The notes below the pieces were generated by a model. That model did no database searches. It was not told where the DNA came from and worked only from the letters and a program-made list of their open reading frames with translations. The translations under genes were made by a program, and so were the position numbers. From an uncultured Bacteroidota bacterium (GTDB lineage: Bacteria; Bacteroidota; Bacteroidia; Chitinophagales; Chitinophagaceae), in contig CAIJXU010000009.1 in NCBI GenBank assembly GCA_903824725.1, positions 1 to 42,190 of the forward strand: a DNA stretch of 42,190 nt, given 5' to 3'. Positions within the stretch are counted from its first letter, which is position 1. Each line of letters starts with the position of its first letter. This document shows positions 27,925-36,766 of the stretch, piece by piece.

Positions 27925-30339
27925 ATGAAAGAATGTATGAATGATTGTTTGTTTTACGCTGTACCTGCAATGGGTATAGTTGGTTTGTTGTATACCCTAT
28001 TGAAATTCAATTGGGTATCTAAACAAGATGCCGGTAACGACCGTATGAAAGAAATCAGCACTTATATTGCTGAAGGTGCCATGGCTTTCTTAAAAGCCGA
28101 GTGGAAAATCCTTGGATATTTTGTGGTGATCGTTGCCTTATTATTAGGTTTTATGGCCACTAAAAACGCTGAAAGTCACTGGAGCATCGCTGTTTCTTTT
28201 GTGATTGGAGCTGTATTTAGTGCCACTGCAGGATATATTGGTATGAAAGTGGCTACAAAAGCCAATGTGAGAACTGCACAAGCAGCTAAAACAAGCCTTT
28301 CAAAAGCACTAAAAGTATCATTTACCGGTGGATCAGTAATGGGTTTAGGGGTATCTGGGTTAGCGGTATTAGGTTTAGGAGGTTTATTCATCGCATTGAA
28401 ACATCTATTTTATGTTAATGGAGATCCTTCTGAAATGCTACGCACTATCGAAGTTTTAACAGGATTCTCATTAGGAGCTGAATCAATAGCCTTATTTGCC
28501 CGTGTAGGTGGCGGTATTTATACTAAAGCTGCCGATGTAGGTGCCGATTTAGTAGGTAAAGTAGAAGCGGGTATTCCTGAAGATGATCCTCGTAATCCTG
28601 CAACCATTGCAGATAATGTGGGAGATAATGTGGGTGATGTAGCTGGAATGGGTGCCGATTTATTTGGTTCTTATGTTGCCACCGTATTAGCTACAATGGT
28701 TTTAGGCCAAGAAGTAACTGCAGTGGGTGGTGGAAGATTAGTAGATGCCTTTGGTGGCTTATCTCCTATCTTATTACCAATGATGATTGCAGGTGTAGGT
28801 ATATTAATTTCTATCATTGGTACTTTATTTGTTAGAATAAGTGAAAACGCTGGTTTAAATACTGCAACGGTTCAAAAAGCATTGAACATGGGCAACTATG
28901 GTTCAATGATCTTAACAGCCATTGCTTGTTATTTTTTAGTATTGAATATACTTCCTGAAACCATGTCTTTACGCGGTATTGAATTTACAAGAAATGGTGT
29001 AATAGGTGCAATTGCTGTTGGCTTAATAGTAGGTACTTTAATGAGTATCATTACTGAATACTATACTGCTATGGGTAAGCGTCCAGTTATGAGTATCATT
29101 AAACAATCTAGCACTGGACATGCAACAAATATTATAGGTGGTTTAGCAATTGGTATGGAATCTACTTTTATGCCAATTATTGTTTTAGCTTCTGGAATTT
29201 TTGGAGCTTCTTATTGCGCAGGTTTGTATGGTGTTGCCATTGCAGCAGCCGGTATGATGGCTACCACAGCAATGCAATTAGCTATTGATGCATTTGGTCC
29301 TATTGCAGATAATGCAGGGGGTATTGCAGAGATGAGTGAATTACCTGCTGAAGTGCGTGAGAAAACAGATATTTTAGATGCAGTAGGAAATACAACAGCA
29401 GCAAGTGGTAAAGGTTTCGCGATTGCTTCTGCAGCTTTAACATCATTAGCATTATTTGCAGCATTTGTTGGAGTAGCCATGCCAAATAACCAACATATTG
29501 ATATTTACAAAGCAGACGTTTTAGCTGCTTTATTTGTAGGTGGAATGATTCCTTTTATCTTTTCTTCATTAGCTATTCGTGCGGTGGGTGAAGCTGCGAT
29601 GGCAATGGTGGAAGAAGTTCGTCGTCAATTCCGTACCATTCCAGGTATTATGGAAGGTACAGGTAAACCAGAATATGAAAAATGTGTTGCCATTAGTACT
29701 GAAGCTTCATTAAAGAAAATGATGTTGCCAGGTGCAATTACGATTATCTCTCCTATTTTAATTGGGTTCACTTTAGGTCCAGAAGCATTAGGTGGATTTT
29801 TAGCCGGTGCAACGGTAAGTGGTGTACTCATGGGTATTTTCCAAAACAATGCAGGTGGTGCTTGGGATAATGCTAAAAAATCATTTGAAAAAGGAGTAGA
29901 AATTAATGGTGAGATGTTCTATAAAAAATCTGAACCACATAAAGCTTCTGTAACTGGAGATACTGTGGGTGATCCATTTAAAGATACTTCAGGTCCATCG
30001 ATGAATATCTTGATTAAATTGATGTCCATTGTTTCATTAGTAATTGCTCCTTCTTTAGCACAATTACATAAAACAGAGGTTCCTGTTACAGTAAAATCAC
30101 AAACGATTGAATTATCTGTTATCAATACTGATACAGCTAGGGACGCAAAACTTATATCAGATACTGCTACAACAGTTACTGTTACTGCAAATAGTAAAAC
30201 TTTAGTACAAGCTTTACAAGAAGCTCATTTAGCCCCTACTGATCATGTTAAAATCATGATCAAAAATGGCAAAATATCTGTAAATGGTATTGCTTTAACA
30301 GACGAACAAAATGCAAAATTTGCTACCTATATCAAATAG
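27925..30339 (+). CDS. hppA: K+-dependent membrane-bound pyrophosphatase with extra C-terminal tail
   Basis: An 804-residue ion-translocating pyrophosphatase that couples hydrolysis of PPi to H+ and/or Na+ export. It has about sixteen membrane helices. The PPi-binding segment [19 protein letters not shown] is intact, and the second acidic loop reads [26 protein letters not shown] has Ala where K+-independent enzymes have Lys, so it should need K+. Whether H+ or Na+ is pumped cannot be decided by eye. After the last helix ([16 protein letters not shown]) about 75 extra residues follow, absent from standard enzymes (see findings). ATG at 27925 is chosen because the -7 promoter box lies before it. 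A terminator follows. Confidence 0.95.
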   Translation: MKECMNDCLFYAVPAMGIVGLLYTLLKFNWVSKQDAGNDRMKEISTYIAEGAMAFLKAEWKILGYFVVIVALLLGFMATKNAESHWSIAVSFVIGAVFSATAGYIGMKVATKANVRTAQAAKTSLSKALKVSFTGGSVMGLGVSGLAVLGLGGLFIALKHLFYVNGDPSEMLRTIEVLTGFSLGAESIALFARVGGGIYTKAADVGADLVGKVEAGIPEDDPRNPATIADNVGDNVGDVAGMGADLFGSYVATVLATMVLGQEVTAVGGGRLVDAFGGLSPILLPMMIAGVGILISIIGTLFVRISENAGLNTATVQKALNMGNYGSMILTAIACYFLVLNILPETMSLRGIEFTRNGVIGAIAVGLIVGTLMSIITEYYTAMGKRPVMSIIKQSSTGHATNIIGGLAIGMESTFMPIIVLASGIFGASYCAGLYGVAIAAAGMMATTAMQLAIDAFGPIADNAGGIAEMSELPAEVREKTDILDAVGNTTAASGKGFAIASAALTSLALFAAFVGVAMPNNQHIDIYKADVLAALFVGGMIPFIFSSLAIRAVGEAAMAMVEEVRRQFRTIPGIMEGTGKPEYEKCVAISTEASLKKMMLPGAITIISPILIGFTLGPEALGGFLAGATVSGVLMGIFQNNAGGAWDNAKKSFEKGVEINGEMFYKKSEPHKASVTGDTVGDPFKDTSGPSMNILIKLMSIVSLVIAPSLAQLHKTEVPVTVKSQTIELSVINTDTARDAKLISDTATTVTVTANSKTLVQALQEAHLAPTDHVKIMIKNGKISVNGIALTDEQNAKFATYIK

Positions 30340-30371
30340 GATCTAGCTATATTTTAATAGTTTTTTAACTT

Positions 30372-30402
30372 AAATCCACTCGAAATTTCGGGTGGATTTT
30401 TT
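30372..30402 (+). terminator. Terminator after hppA
   Basis: A near-perfect palindrome with AAATCCAC/GTGGATTT outer arms and CGAAATTTCG in the centre is followed by a T-rich stretch. It separates hppA from the BlaI-type gene. Confidence 0.75.
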
Positions 30403-30417
30403 GTTTGTTCCCTATTT

Positions 30418-30436
30418 TTCGTAGATTGAGTACGAA
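30418..30436. promoter_or_regulatory. Candidate BlaI-type operator
   Basis: TTCGTA, 7 bases, TACGAA: perfect 6-base arms ending 15 bases before the ATG of the BlaI-type repressor. The dyad overlaps the region where the promoter must lie, as expected for autorepression. Assignment to this repressor is inference from position. Confidence 0.5.
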
Positions 30437-30451
30437 TCCAATCGTAATATT

Positions 30452-30829
30452 ATGAGCAAAGTATTTAAACCTACCGAAAGTGAGTTAGAAATTTTAAGTA
30501 TTCTATGGGACAAACAAACAGCAACAGTTCGTGAAGTTCATGAAATTGTTCAAAAAACAAAGGATGTAGGATACACTACTACTTTAAAATTAATGCAAAT
30601 TATGAACGAGAAAGGATTAGTGACCCGTAATGTATTATCTAAAACACATATATACACACCTACCCTTCAGCGTGAAATTGCACAGGAACAATATGTCAAT
30701 AAAATTATTCAAACTTTATTTAGTGGGAGCACTTCACAATTAGTTTTACAAGCCTTAGGTAAACATAACCCGACCACTAACGAGTTGGATGAAATAAAAA
30801 AAATGATTAACGCTTTACAAAATAAGTAA
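30452..30829 (+). CDS. BlaI/MecI-type transcriptional repressor
   Basis: A 125-residue winged-helix repressor of the BlaI/MecI/CopY family. Residues about 7-72 form the DNA-binding domain (PTESELEILSILWDKQTATV, then YTTTLKLMQIMNEKGLV), and the C-terminal helices (about 85-123) form the dimerisation part. In known systems a membrane metalloprotease signal leads to cleavage of the repressor. The M56 protease gene follows after 17 bases, so this is the usual repressor/sensor pair. A palindrome just upstream is the likely operator. The controlled genes beyond the pair itself are unknown. Confidence 0.92.
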   Translation: MSKVFKPTESELEILSILWDKQTATVREVHEIVQKTKDVGYTTTLKLMQIMNEKGLVTRNVLSKTHIYTPTLQREIAQEQYVNKIIQTLFSGSTSQLVLQALGKHNPTTNELDEIKKMINALQNK

Positions 30830-30846
30830 CGATATCCTTTTTACAA

Positions 30847-32280
30847 ATGGAATTTTTATCAAATATACCTACTGCGTTATTGAATAATATTGGCTTCATG
30901 GCCATTTTATTTATTATTTACGAGAGTTTTAAATGGATAATTAATATTTCTCCTGCTCGACTATTTGTGTTTGCAAGTGCCATCCAAGTTATAAGTTTAC
31001 TTCAGTTTATCCTATCTATTTTAACGCCATCTTATTTTTCTTTTTTTAACTTAAGCACAACATTAATATCAATTCTGCCCAATCTATCTGAACACAATAT
31101 TGTATCATGGTTTCCTGCCATTGGTTTAATATATATATTTGGTATAAGTTGCTTTATCATTAAATCCATATTCCAATTAATACAGATTGACCAATTACAG
31201 AAGACGGCACAATATGAATTGTCAGAGTTTTTTATAAAAAAAATTCCTCTCGAATTAACCCAATCAAAAAACACGATTAAGGTAGGTGTTACTGATAGGA
31301 TTAATACCCCTCTTACTTTTGGCTGGCTGAATCCTATTATTTTGTTGCCCTTGTCTATCTGCAATCAACTTACACCTAAAGAAATTGAAACAATTTTAAT
31401 TCATGAGATGGCGCATATATTAAGAAACGATTATATTAATAATTTGTTTTTAAATATAGTGCAGGTTTTATTATTCTTTAATCCGATCGCATTATTATTG
31501 AATAAGGAAATAAGTTTACAAAGAGAGATGGCTTGTGATGCATATGTAGTTCAATCCTCTGAGCAAAAGCTTGATTACATGAATGCATTAGTTAAATTAG
31601 CGCAGCAATTGCAGTCAAAGACCACTCCTAATTTGAGTATGGGTTTATTTTCAAACAAAGGCGAACTACTTAAACGGATTCAATATTTTAATCAAATTAA
31701 TATTAAATCAACATCTTCTACTTTTATTAAATTAGGTATTGCATTATTATTTTCTAGCTTATTATTTATAAGGATTCCTAGTAGTCAAAATTTAAAAAAT
31801 CCGCTTCTTTCTTATAATAAAAGCAATCAAAATAATAAAATTAACGAGGTATTGAGTAGTCGAAAAGTAAAAATAGAAAAAACGGATAAATCGCATCAAT
31901 TGGAAAAAATTGAAGTTAAGAAGCACCATCATGACTTGCAAAATGAATCCTATGCTAGTTTAGTAAATCAAACTATGCAATGGTTAAAAAAACACGAACT
32001 CAATGGAAAATTAACTTCATATAATGATCAAAATGAAAATGAATCTTATTCTATAGCAGATAGATTGATGATTCGAGCTATTATATCCAACTATCAATTG
32101 AAAAGAGATTTGTTGAACAAAAAATTAGCTAATACATCTAACGTTAAAGAAGCGATAGCCATTTTATTAAACAGTGAAGAATTTGAGCAAATTAAGCAAT
32201 TCGAAAAATGGACGAAGGAATTTTTGCAAACACATCCTACAGCTATAGATGTAAAGGAAGATTCATTAATAATTTATTAG
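30847..32280 (+). CDS. BlaR1-like M56 membrane metallopeptidase
   Basis: A 477-residue M56 family protein. About three hydrophobic helices precede the zinc site HEMAH (His186, Glu187, His190), with Glu227 in QREMACDAYV a likely third ligand. More helices follow (NIVQVLLFFNPIALLL and IKLGIALLFSSLLFI). The C-terminal 170 residues are a Lys/Asn-rich extracytoplasmic or flexible region and are not a penicillin-binding sensor domain, so beta-lactam sensing is not implied. It pairs with the BlaI-type gene 17 bases upstream. The last 38 bases overlap the convergent WbqC-like gene. Confidence 0.88.
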   Translation: MEFLSNIPTALLNNIGFMAILFIIYESFKWIINISPARLFVFASAIQVISLLQFILSILTPSYFSFFNLSTTLISILPNLSEHNIVSWFPAIGLIYIFGISCFIIKSIFQLIQIDQLQKTAQYELSEFFIKKIPLELTQSKNTIKVGVTDRINTPLTFGWLNPIILLPLSICNQLTPKEIETILIHEMAHILRNDYINNLFLNIVQVLLFFNPIALLLNKEISLQREMACDAYVVQSSEQKLDYMNALVKLAQQLQSKTTPNLSMGLFSNKGELLKRIQYFNQINIKSTSSTFIKLGIALLFSSLLFIRIPSSQNLKNPLLSYNKSNQNNKINEVLSSRKVKIEKTDKSHQLEKIEVKKHHHDLQNESYASLVNQTMQWLKKHELNGKLTSYNDQNENESYSIADRLMIRAIISNYQLKRDLLNKKLANTSNVKEAIAILLNSEEFEQIKQFEKWTKEFLQTHPTAIDVKEDSLIIY

Positions 32281-32863
32281 TCTCCTTACCCCCACAACAA
32301 AACAACATATCTAAAATTGAGACATTAGGTATGAAACCTACTTTATCAGAAAATACTTGTTGATACGATGGTAAACCTTGATGTTGACTATAATTTTTAG
32401 GTAAGCTATTATCAAAGTGCTTAATGAGTACGTCCCCCTGCTCTGCTAACGGTGATTGAATAAGTAGCCATTTTCCCTTCAATTGATATTGCAGCCAAAC
32501 ATGGCAGTCAAGTAAAAAATCAACTAGCTTTTCTTTTGGGTTTAAATACAATTCAGTTACGCCTTGTTCATAATATTCAAAATAAGGAGATCGCTTATAA
32601 TTAGTAATTAATGCTTTTAAGTGCTGCTCTTGCCATTGTGCATTATTGGCAATTAAAACATCTTTTATTGGTGTTTTTTGAGTTCTCCCACCTTGTATAG
32701 GTATACTTAAATGCAATGGTCCTTGTGAACTTGTTACGACCATCCTATTTTTAAAACTCATTTTTGTAAAGGGTGCATCAAGATCAAAATAAACTTGATC
32801 CTGTTCTAACAGTGTTTTCACAAAACTGATGGACCCAAAATATTGTATATCTATATTTAACAT
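32243..32863 (-). CDS. WbqC-like family protein
   Basis: A 206-residue protein of the WbqC family. Typical features are an N-terminal SISFVKTLLEQDQVYFDLDA region, KMSFKNRMVVTSSQGPLHLS, WQEQHLKALITNYKRSPYFE and a late VSILDMLFCCGG segment. WbqC proteins occur in O-antigen and glycan clusters but also stand alone in Bacteroidota. Their reaction is not established. The 3' end overlaps the M56 gene on the other strand by 38 bases. The family call is good and the function is open. Confidence 0.85.
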   Translation of the reverse strand: MLNIDIQYFGSISFVKTLLEQDQVYFDLDAPFTKMSFKNRMVVTSSQGPLHLSIPIQGGRTQKTPIKDVLIANNAQWQEQHLKALITNYKRSPYFEYYEQGVTELYLNPKEKLVDFLLDCHVWLQYQLKGKWLLIQSPLAEQGDVLIKHFDNSLPKNYSQHQGLPSYQQVFSDKVGFIPNVSILDMLFCCGGKETNKLLMNLPLHL

Positions 32864-32955
32864 TCTTGAAACAATTTAACCACCCCAATTTATAAAGCCT
32901 GACAAATAAATTTCTTTAATCAACAAATATCTAATAATTTTAATAAAAATAGTCA

Positions 32956-33426
32956 ATGATTTTACGTTCACTAGTTGTTTTGTTATTAGCACCATTCTTA
33001 ATTTCATGTGCCACACCTAAACCCTTTATTTTTAAAGGACTTAAATCAATTACAATTGAGAAAGCAAGTTTAGGCTCTAATATACTCAAAGCCGAATTTG
33101 CTTTTGAAAACCCTAATTCATTTACTTTAACCTTAAATAAGTTAAACTGTGATATTTATGTTAATGACGAAATATTTACACATTATAACTTAGATACAGT
33201 TTACAATATTCCAGCAAACGCCAAATTTGATATTCCAGCAAAAATTGAAGTAGAATTAAAAAGTCTTTTAAAAAATACCCTTGATTTACTTTTAAATAAA
33301 CCTATGAAGATTAGTGTTAAAGGAACATCCACATTATCTAAAGGTGTATTTACAAAAACGATGCCTATCGAATTTGAGACTACTCAAAAGTTAAATTTAA
33401 GTTCAGTTTTAACAGGAGGTAACTAA
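32956..33426 (+). CDS. LEA type 2 (LEA14-like) lipoprotein
   Basis: A 156-residue lipoprotein with signal peptide RSLVVLLLAPFLISC and the acylated Cys at residue 18. The rest is one LEA_2/WHy-type beta-sandwich: the FAFENPNSFTLTLNKLNCDI strand pair with the NPN turn, and the PANAKFDIPAKIEVEL strand. Bacterial members sit in the periplasm or outer membrane and are linked to desiccation or stress in plants, but their bacterial role is not settled. The convergent pyrE ends 3 bases away. Confidence 0.85.
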   Translation: MILRSLVVLLLAPFLISCATPKPFIFKGLKSITIEKASLGSNILKAEFAFENPNSFTLTLNKLNCDIYVNDEIFTHYNLDTVYNIPANAKFDIPAKIEVELKSLLKNTLDLLLNKPMKISVKGTSTLSKGVFTKTMPIEFETTQKLNLSSVLTGGN

Positions 33427-33429
33427 GCT

Positions 33430-34062
33430 TTACGATTGCCTCCAAGTAGATGGGCTATTACGCCATTGCATTAATAATTCTTGAGTATTAGGTTCGATAT
33501 CTCCTTTTTCAACTGCTAAATCGATTAAACTTGCATAGTTGGTTAATGAAATATAGGGTACTCCTGCATTTTTGAATGCTTCATCTGCAATGTCAAATCC
33601 GTAGTTAAAAATAGAAACCATACCTACTACATCTAAGCCTGCAGCACGTAACACATCTACCACTTGTAGACTACTTTTTCCAGTAGATATTAAATCCTCA
33701 ATCACTAAAATTTTATTAGAAGTTTGATAAGCACCTTCAATTTGATTGCCTAAGCCATGCTCTTTTGGTTTAGGTCTGACATAAATGTAGGGAAGCTTTA
33801 ATTGATCTGCCGCCATTGCACCCCAAGGAATACCTGCTGTCGCTACTCCAGCCAACATATCTGCTCCGTCAAATTTTTCAAATATGACATTACACATTTC
33901 ACTTTTTATAAAATCACGAACGTATGGGAAGGATAATACCTTTCTGTTATCACAATAAATAGGACTTTTCCATCCACTCGCCCATGTAAATGGCTCATTT
34001 GGACTTAATTTTACAGCGCCAACTTGAAGTAGTTTTTCGGCTACGGCTTTTTGATTTGTCAT
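33430..34062 (-). CDS. pyrE: Orotate phosphoribosyltransferase
   Basis: A 210-residue PyrE, which makes OMP from orotate and PRPP in pyrimidine synthesis. The PRPP-binding motif is ILVIEDLISTGKSSLQVVDVL, preceded by the flexible catalytic loop YVRPKPKEHGLGNQIEG. The N-terminal GAVKLSPNEPFTWASGWKSP is typical. It is divergent from the Nudix gene. The upstream region has a TAATTTCG-like -7 sequence of moderate quality. The other pyr genes are 1-3 kb away and separately transcribed. Confidence 0.95.
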   Translation of the reverse strand: MTNQKAVAEKLLQVGAVKLSPNEPFTWASGWKSPIYCDNRKVLSFPYVRDFIKSEMCNVIFEKFDGADMLAGVATAGIPWGAMAADQLKLPYIYVRPKPKEHGLGNQIEGAYQTSNKILVIEDLISTGKSSLQVVDVLRAAGLDVVGMVSIFNYGFDIADEAFKNAGVPYISLTNYASLIDLAVEKGDIEPNTQELLMQWRNSPSTWRQS

Positions 34063-34143
34063 AATGTTTAAATTCGTAGGGCGAAATTAAAGTCAAATTG
34101 CTACATTCACTTCAAGTTTTGCTAAATACTTTACACATTTTTT

Positions 34144-34569
34144 ATGCCAAATCAAATAATTGCAGCAGGCGGGTTAGTCACCAATCCCCAAGGTCAACTA
34201 TTGTGGATTTTTAGAAGGGGCTTTTGGGATTTGCCAAAAGGGAAATTGGATGAAGGTGAAACCATTCAAACTTGTGCCATTAGAGAAGTGCAGGAAGAAA
34301 CCGGGTTAAGGAATATTCAACTACATGAGTTACTAAAATTTACAAATCATCTTTATTTTGATAAATATTTAAATGAAGAAGTCACTAAAAGAACGTATTG
34401 GTTTCATATGACTATTCGTGAAGAACAGATGGGTATTCCACAAGCCTCCGAAGATATTGAAAAGATAGAATGGCATTCACTAGCTACTGCAAAACTTTGT
34501 TTACAACAAACCTACCCTACTATAATAGAAGTTATAGAAGCGTATAGAATAAAAATAAATGAATTGTAA
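34144..34569 (+). CDS. Nudix hydrolase
   Basis: A 141-residue Nudix protein. The Nudix box is complete: [20 protein letters not shown] followed by TGL, with the metal-binding Glu residues of REVQEE. The N-terminus AAGGLVTNPQGQLLWIFRRG is typical of the MutT/ADP-ribose-type subfamilies. The substrate (a nucleoside diphosphate linked to another moiety) cannot be deduced. It is convergent with coaD and divergent from pyrE. Confidence 0.92.
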   Translation: MPNQIIAAGGLVTNPQGQLLWIFRRGFWDLPKGKLDEGETIQTCAIREVQEETGLRNIQLHELLKFTNHLYFDKYLNEEVTKRTYWFHMTIREEQMGIPQASEDIEKIEWHSLATAKLCLQQTYPTIIEVIEAYRIKINEL

Positions 34570-34578
34570 AACTGATTT

Positions 34579-34597
34579 ATAGATTTGAAAAATCTAT
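34579..34597. repeat. Perfect hairpin between Nudix and coaD genes
   Basis: ATAGATTT-GAA-AAATCTAT, with 8-base arms and a 3-base loop, overlaps the coaD stop codon. It has no T-tract. It could act as a weak terminator or 3' RNA stabiliser for the two convergent transcripts. Confidence 0.45.
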
Positions 34598-35064
34598 TGA
34601 TTCAAAGTTTGTATCACTGCTTCAGGCAAAAATGGTGATGCATCACCTCCATTTCTGATGATATCTCTTACAATGGTCGAAGCCACTGAGGTGTATTTAG
34701 GTTCTCCTGTTAAAAAAATAGTTTCAATATTGCGATCCATGGTTCGGTTGGCATCAGCAATTGTTTTCTCATATTCAAAGTCACTCACATAACGAATGCC
34801 TCTTAATATAAAATGAGCTCCAATGGATTGACAAAACTTAACCGTTAATCCATCATAGATAGCAACTTCAACCTTGGGTTGGTTTTTATATATCTCATCA
34901 AACCAAATTTTACGTTGATCTGCACTAAACATAGGATTCTTAGAAGCGTTAATTCCAATTCCAACGACTACTTTATCAAATAAAGGAAGTGATCGATCAA
35001 TTATATCAATATGACCTAAAGTCACTGGATCAAAAGTACCCGGGAATAAACATATTCTTTGCAT
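34594..35064 (-). CDS. coaD: Pantetheine-phosphate adenylyltransferase
   Basis: A 156-residue PPAT, the penultimate enzyme of coenzyme A synthesis (4'-phosphopantetheine plus ATP gives dephospho-CoA). The nucleotidyltransferase motif is LFPGTFDPVTLGHIDII with the T/HxGH-type element. The second motif is in the YTSVASTIVRDIIRNGGD region (the ISST counterpart reads VAST). In many Bacteroidota coaD sits beside rsmD; here it is elsewhere. A TATTTTTA sequence (one mismatch to the -7 box) ends 4 bases before the ATG. Confidence 0.95.
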   Translation of the reverse strand: MQRICLFPGTFDPVTLGHIDIIDRSLPLFDKVVVGIGINASKNPMFSADQRKIWFDEIYKNQPKVEVAIYDGLTVKFCQSIGAHFILRGIRYVSDFEYEKTIADANRTMDRNIETIFLTGEPKYTSVASTIVRDIIRNGGDASPFLPEAVIQTLNQ

Positions 35065-35101
35065 GGCTTAAAAATAGGAAAATTGGTAATAACAAAGTCA
35101 A

Positions 35102-36034
35102 TTAGGCCGGATTAGTTCTTCCAGTCAAAAGATATAAGCAGGCCATTCTAACTGCAACTCCGTTTTCAACCTGATCTAAAATGATAGAATGTGCACTATC
35201 TGCTACATCGCTGTCAATTTCAACACCTCGATTGATGGGTCCAGGATGCATGATGACGATATCCTTAGAAAGCTTTTCAAGTCTTTGTTTTGAGATCCCA
35301 TATGCTAGGCTATATTCTCTTAGAGAGGAGAATAAAGGCTGATTTTGACGCTCTAATTGAATTCTAAGCACATTGGCTACATCACACCAAGTCAAGGCTT
35401 TGTCGATATTATATTCAACTTTGATATCCATGGCTTGTTGTAAATAGGTAGGAATTAAGGTAGGAGGTCCAGAAACCATCACTTCAGCACCCATTTTTTT
35501 GAGTAAATAGATATTACTAAGTGCAACTCTGCTGTGCATGATGTCACCTATGATGGCCACTTTTACCCCAGCTAATTGTCCCAATTTTTCCTGCATTGAA
35601 AATGCGTCTAACAATGCCTGTGTGGGATGTTCGTTGATGCCATCCCCTGCATTAATAATTGCTGCATCGATATGCTTTGCGAGATAATGGGGCGCTCCAG
35701 AAGCACTATGCCTCATGACCACCATGTCCACTTTCATACTAAGTATATTGTTAACGGTATCTAGTAGGGTTTCACCTTTAGCTGCTGACGAATTGGAAAC
35801 TGTAAAATTAACGACATCCGCAGACAATCGTTTTTCGGCCAACTCAAAGGAAATGCGTGTTCTAGTTGAATTTTCATAAAACAAATTCACAATAGTAACA
35901 TCTCTTAAAGTGGGAACCTTTTTAACGGGTCTTTGTAAAACTTCCTTGAATTGCGAAGCAGTAGATAAAATTAATTGGATATCCTCTTGAGTGAGGTCCT
36001 TGATACCAAGAAGATGTTTGGTAGTTAGTGCCAT
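35102..36034 (-). CDS. pyrB: Aspartate carbamoyltransferase catalytic subunit
   Basis: A 310-residue ATCase catalytic chain, which makes carbamoyl-aspartate. The carbamoyl-phosphate motif is FYENSTRTRISFE. The HPTQALLDA and HPGPINRGVEI segments are also conserved. No pyrI regulatory gene is adjacent, so this should be an unregulated trimer or associate with another partner. pyrR lies 129 bases upstream on the same strand, but a perfect -7 box immediately before the pyrB ATG suggests its own, nearly leaderless transcript. Confidence 0.95.
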   Translation of the reverse strand: MALTTKHLLGIKDLTQEDIQLILSTASQFKEVLQRPVKKVPTLRDVTIVNLFYENSTRTRISFELAEKRLSADVVNFTVSNSSAAKGETLLDTVNNILSMKVDMVVMRHSASGAPHYLAKHIDAAIINAGDGINEHPTQALLDAFSMQEKLGQLAGVKVAIIGDIMHSRVALSNIYLLKKMGAEVMVSGPPTLIPTYLQQAMDIKVEYNIDKALTWCDVANVLRIQLERQNQPLFSSLREYSLAYGISKQRLEKLSKDIVIMHPGPINRGVEIDSDVADSAHSIILDQVENGVAVRMACLYLLTGRTNPA

Positions 36035-36041
36035 TAAAAAA

Positions 36042-36049
36042 CAAAATTA
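36042..36049 (-). promoter_or_regulatory. -7 box just before pyrB
   Basis: The minus strand reads TAATTTTG (perfect TAnnTTTG), ending 7 bases before the ATG, so the predicted leader is about 3 bases. No -33 is evident. Confidence 0.45.
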
Positions 36050-36163
36050 GTATATTTTTTTCATCCCACCATAACTTATCATAGCAGTAAGTATAAAATT
36101 TATCAATACACCCTATCCTATTCACAATAAACGAGTTATAGATATTATCTAAAGTGGCTATAT

Positions 36164-36688
36164 TTAATCCACTAATAAAATAACATCATCAACACCATCA
36201 TTTTCTTTCCATCTTACTTTGACCTTATAAGGGGAATCATCTATCATTTCTTTACCAGCGAAATCGGGTTGAATGGGTAATTCCCTACTTGCTTTTCGGT
36301 CTACTAAAACACATAATGTCACTTTTGATGGTCGGCCAAAAGCCAATAAAGCATCCAAAGCAGCTCTGATGGTACGGCCAGTAAATAATACATCATCAAT
36401 TAAAATAACAGTTTTGCCTTCAATACTAAAAGGTAGGTCAGTTTGAGTGGCAAGATGTAACTCTCTACGAATATCATCTCTATAAAAAGTAATGTCTAAT
36501 TTTCCATACACCACTTGTTCTGCAGGTAATTCATGGTGTAAAGCAGCTACGATACGATCACTTAAAAAAATACCTCTAGGTTGTAACCCAATAATTACTG
36601 CATTGGTTAAACCAGGATAAGTTTCAAGAATTTGATGCGCTAACCTTTTTATAATACTAGGTAGCTGTTGCTCGCTGATCAGAGTCAT
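36164..36688 (-). CDS. pyrR: PyrR: uracil phosphoribosyltransferase / pyrimidine regulator
   Basis: A 174-residue PyrR-type PRTase. The PRPP loop is VILIDDVLFTGRTIRAALDA, and the DITFYRDDIRRELH and LCVLVDRKASRELPIQPDF regions are PyrR hallmarks. In Gram-positive bacteria PyrR binds pyr leader RNA to cause attenuation and also has weak uracil PRTase activity. The regulatory role here is unproven. The start is the ATG at 36688, since homologous sequence begins near MTLISEQQLPS. The extra 47 codons that could extend the frame upstream overlap the recF start and look non-coding. Confidence 0.92.
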   Translation of the reverse strand: MTLISEQQLPSIIKRLAHQILETYPGLTNAVIIGLQPRGIFLSDRIVAALHHELPAEQVVYGKLDITFYRDDIRRELHLATQTDLPFSIEGKTVILIDDVLFTGRTIRAALDALLAFGRPSKVTLCVLVDRKASRELPIQPDFAGKEMIDDSPYKVKVRWKENDGVDDVILLVD

Positions 36689-36766
36689 TCCGTAAAATTT
36701 TAATAAAATTACACCCTTTTTGTCAATTTTTAAGGGGCTTAATGATTCCCTTTGTATTTTGCAGTC

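Noticed and set aside
26629..30829. A beta-lactam resistance module (serine hydrolase plus BlaI/BlaR1)
   Set aside because: The hydrolase is a PBP4*/esterase-type lipoprotein, separated from the regulators by hppA, and the M56 protein lacks a penicillin-binding sensor domain.
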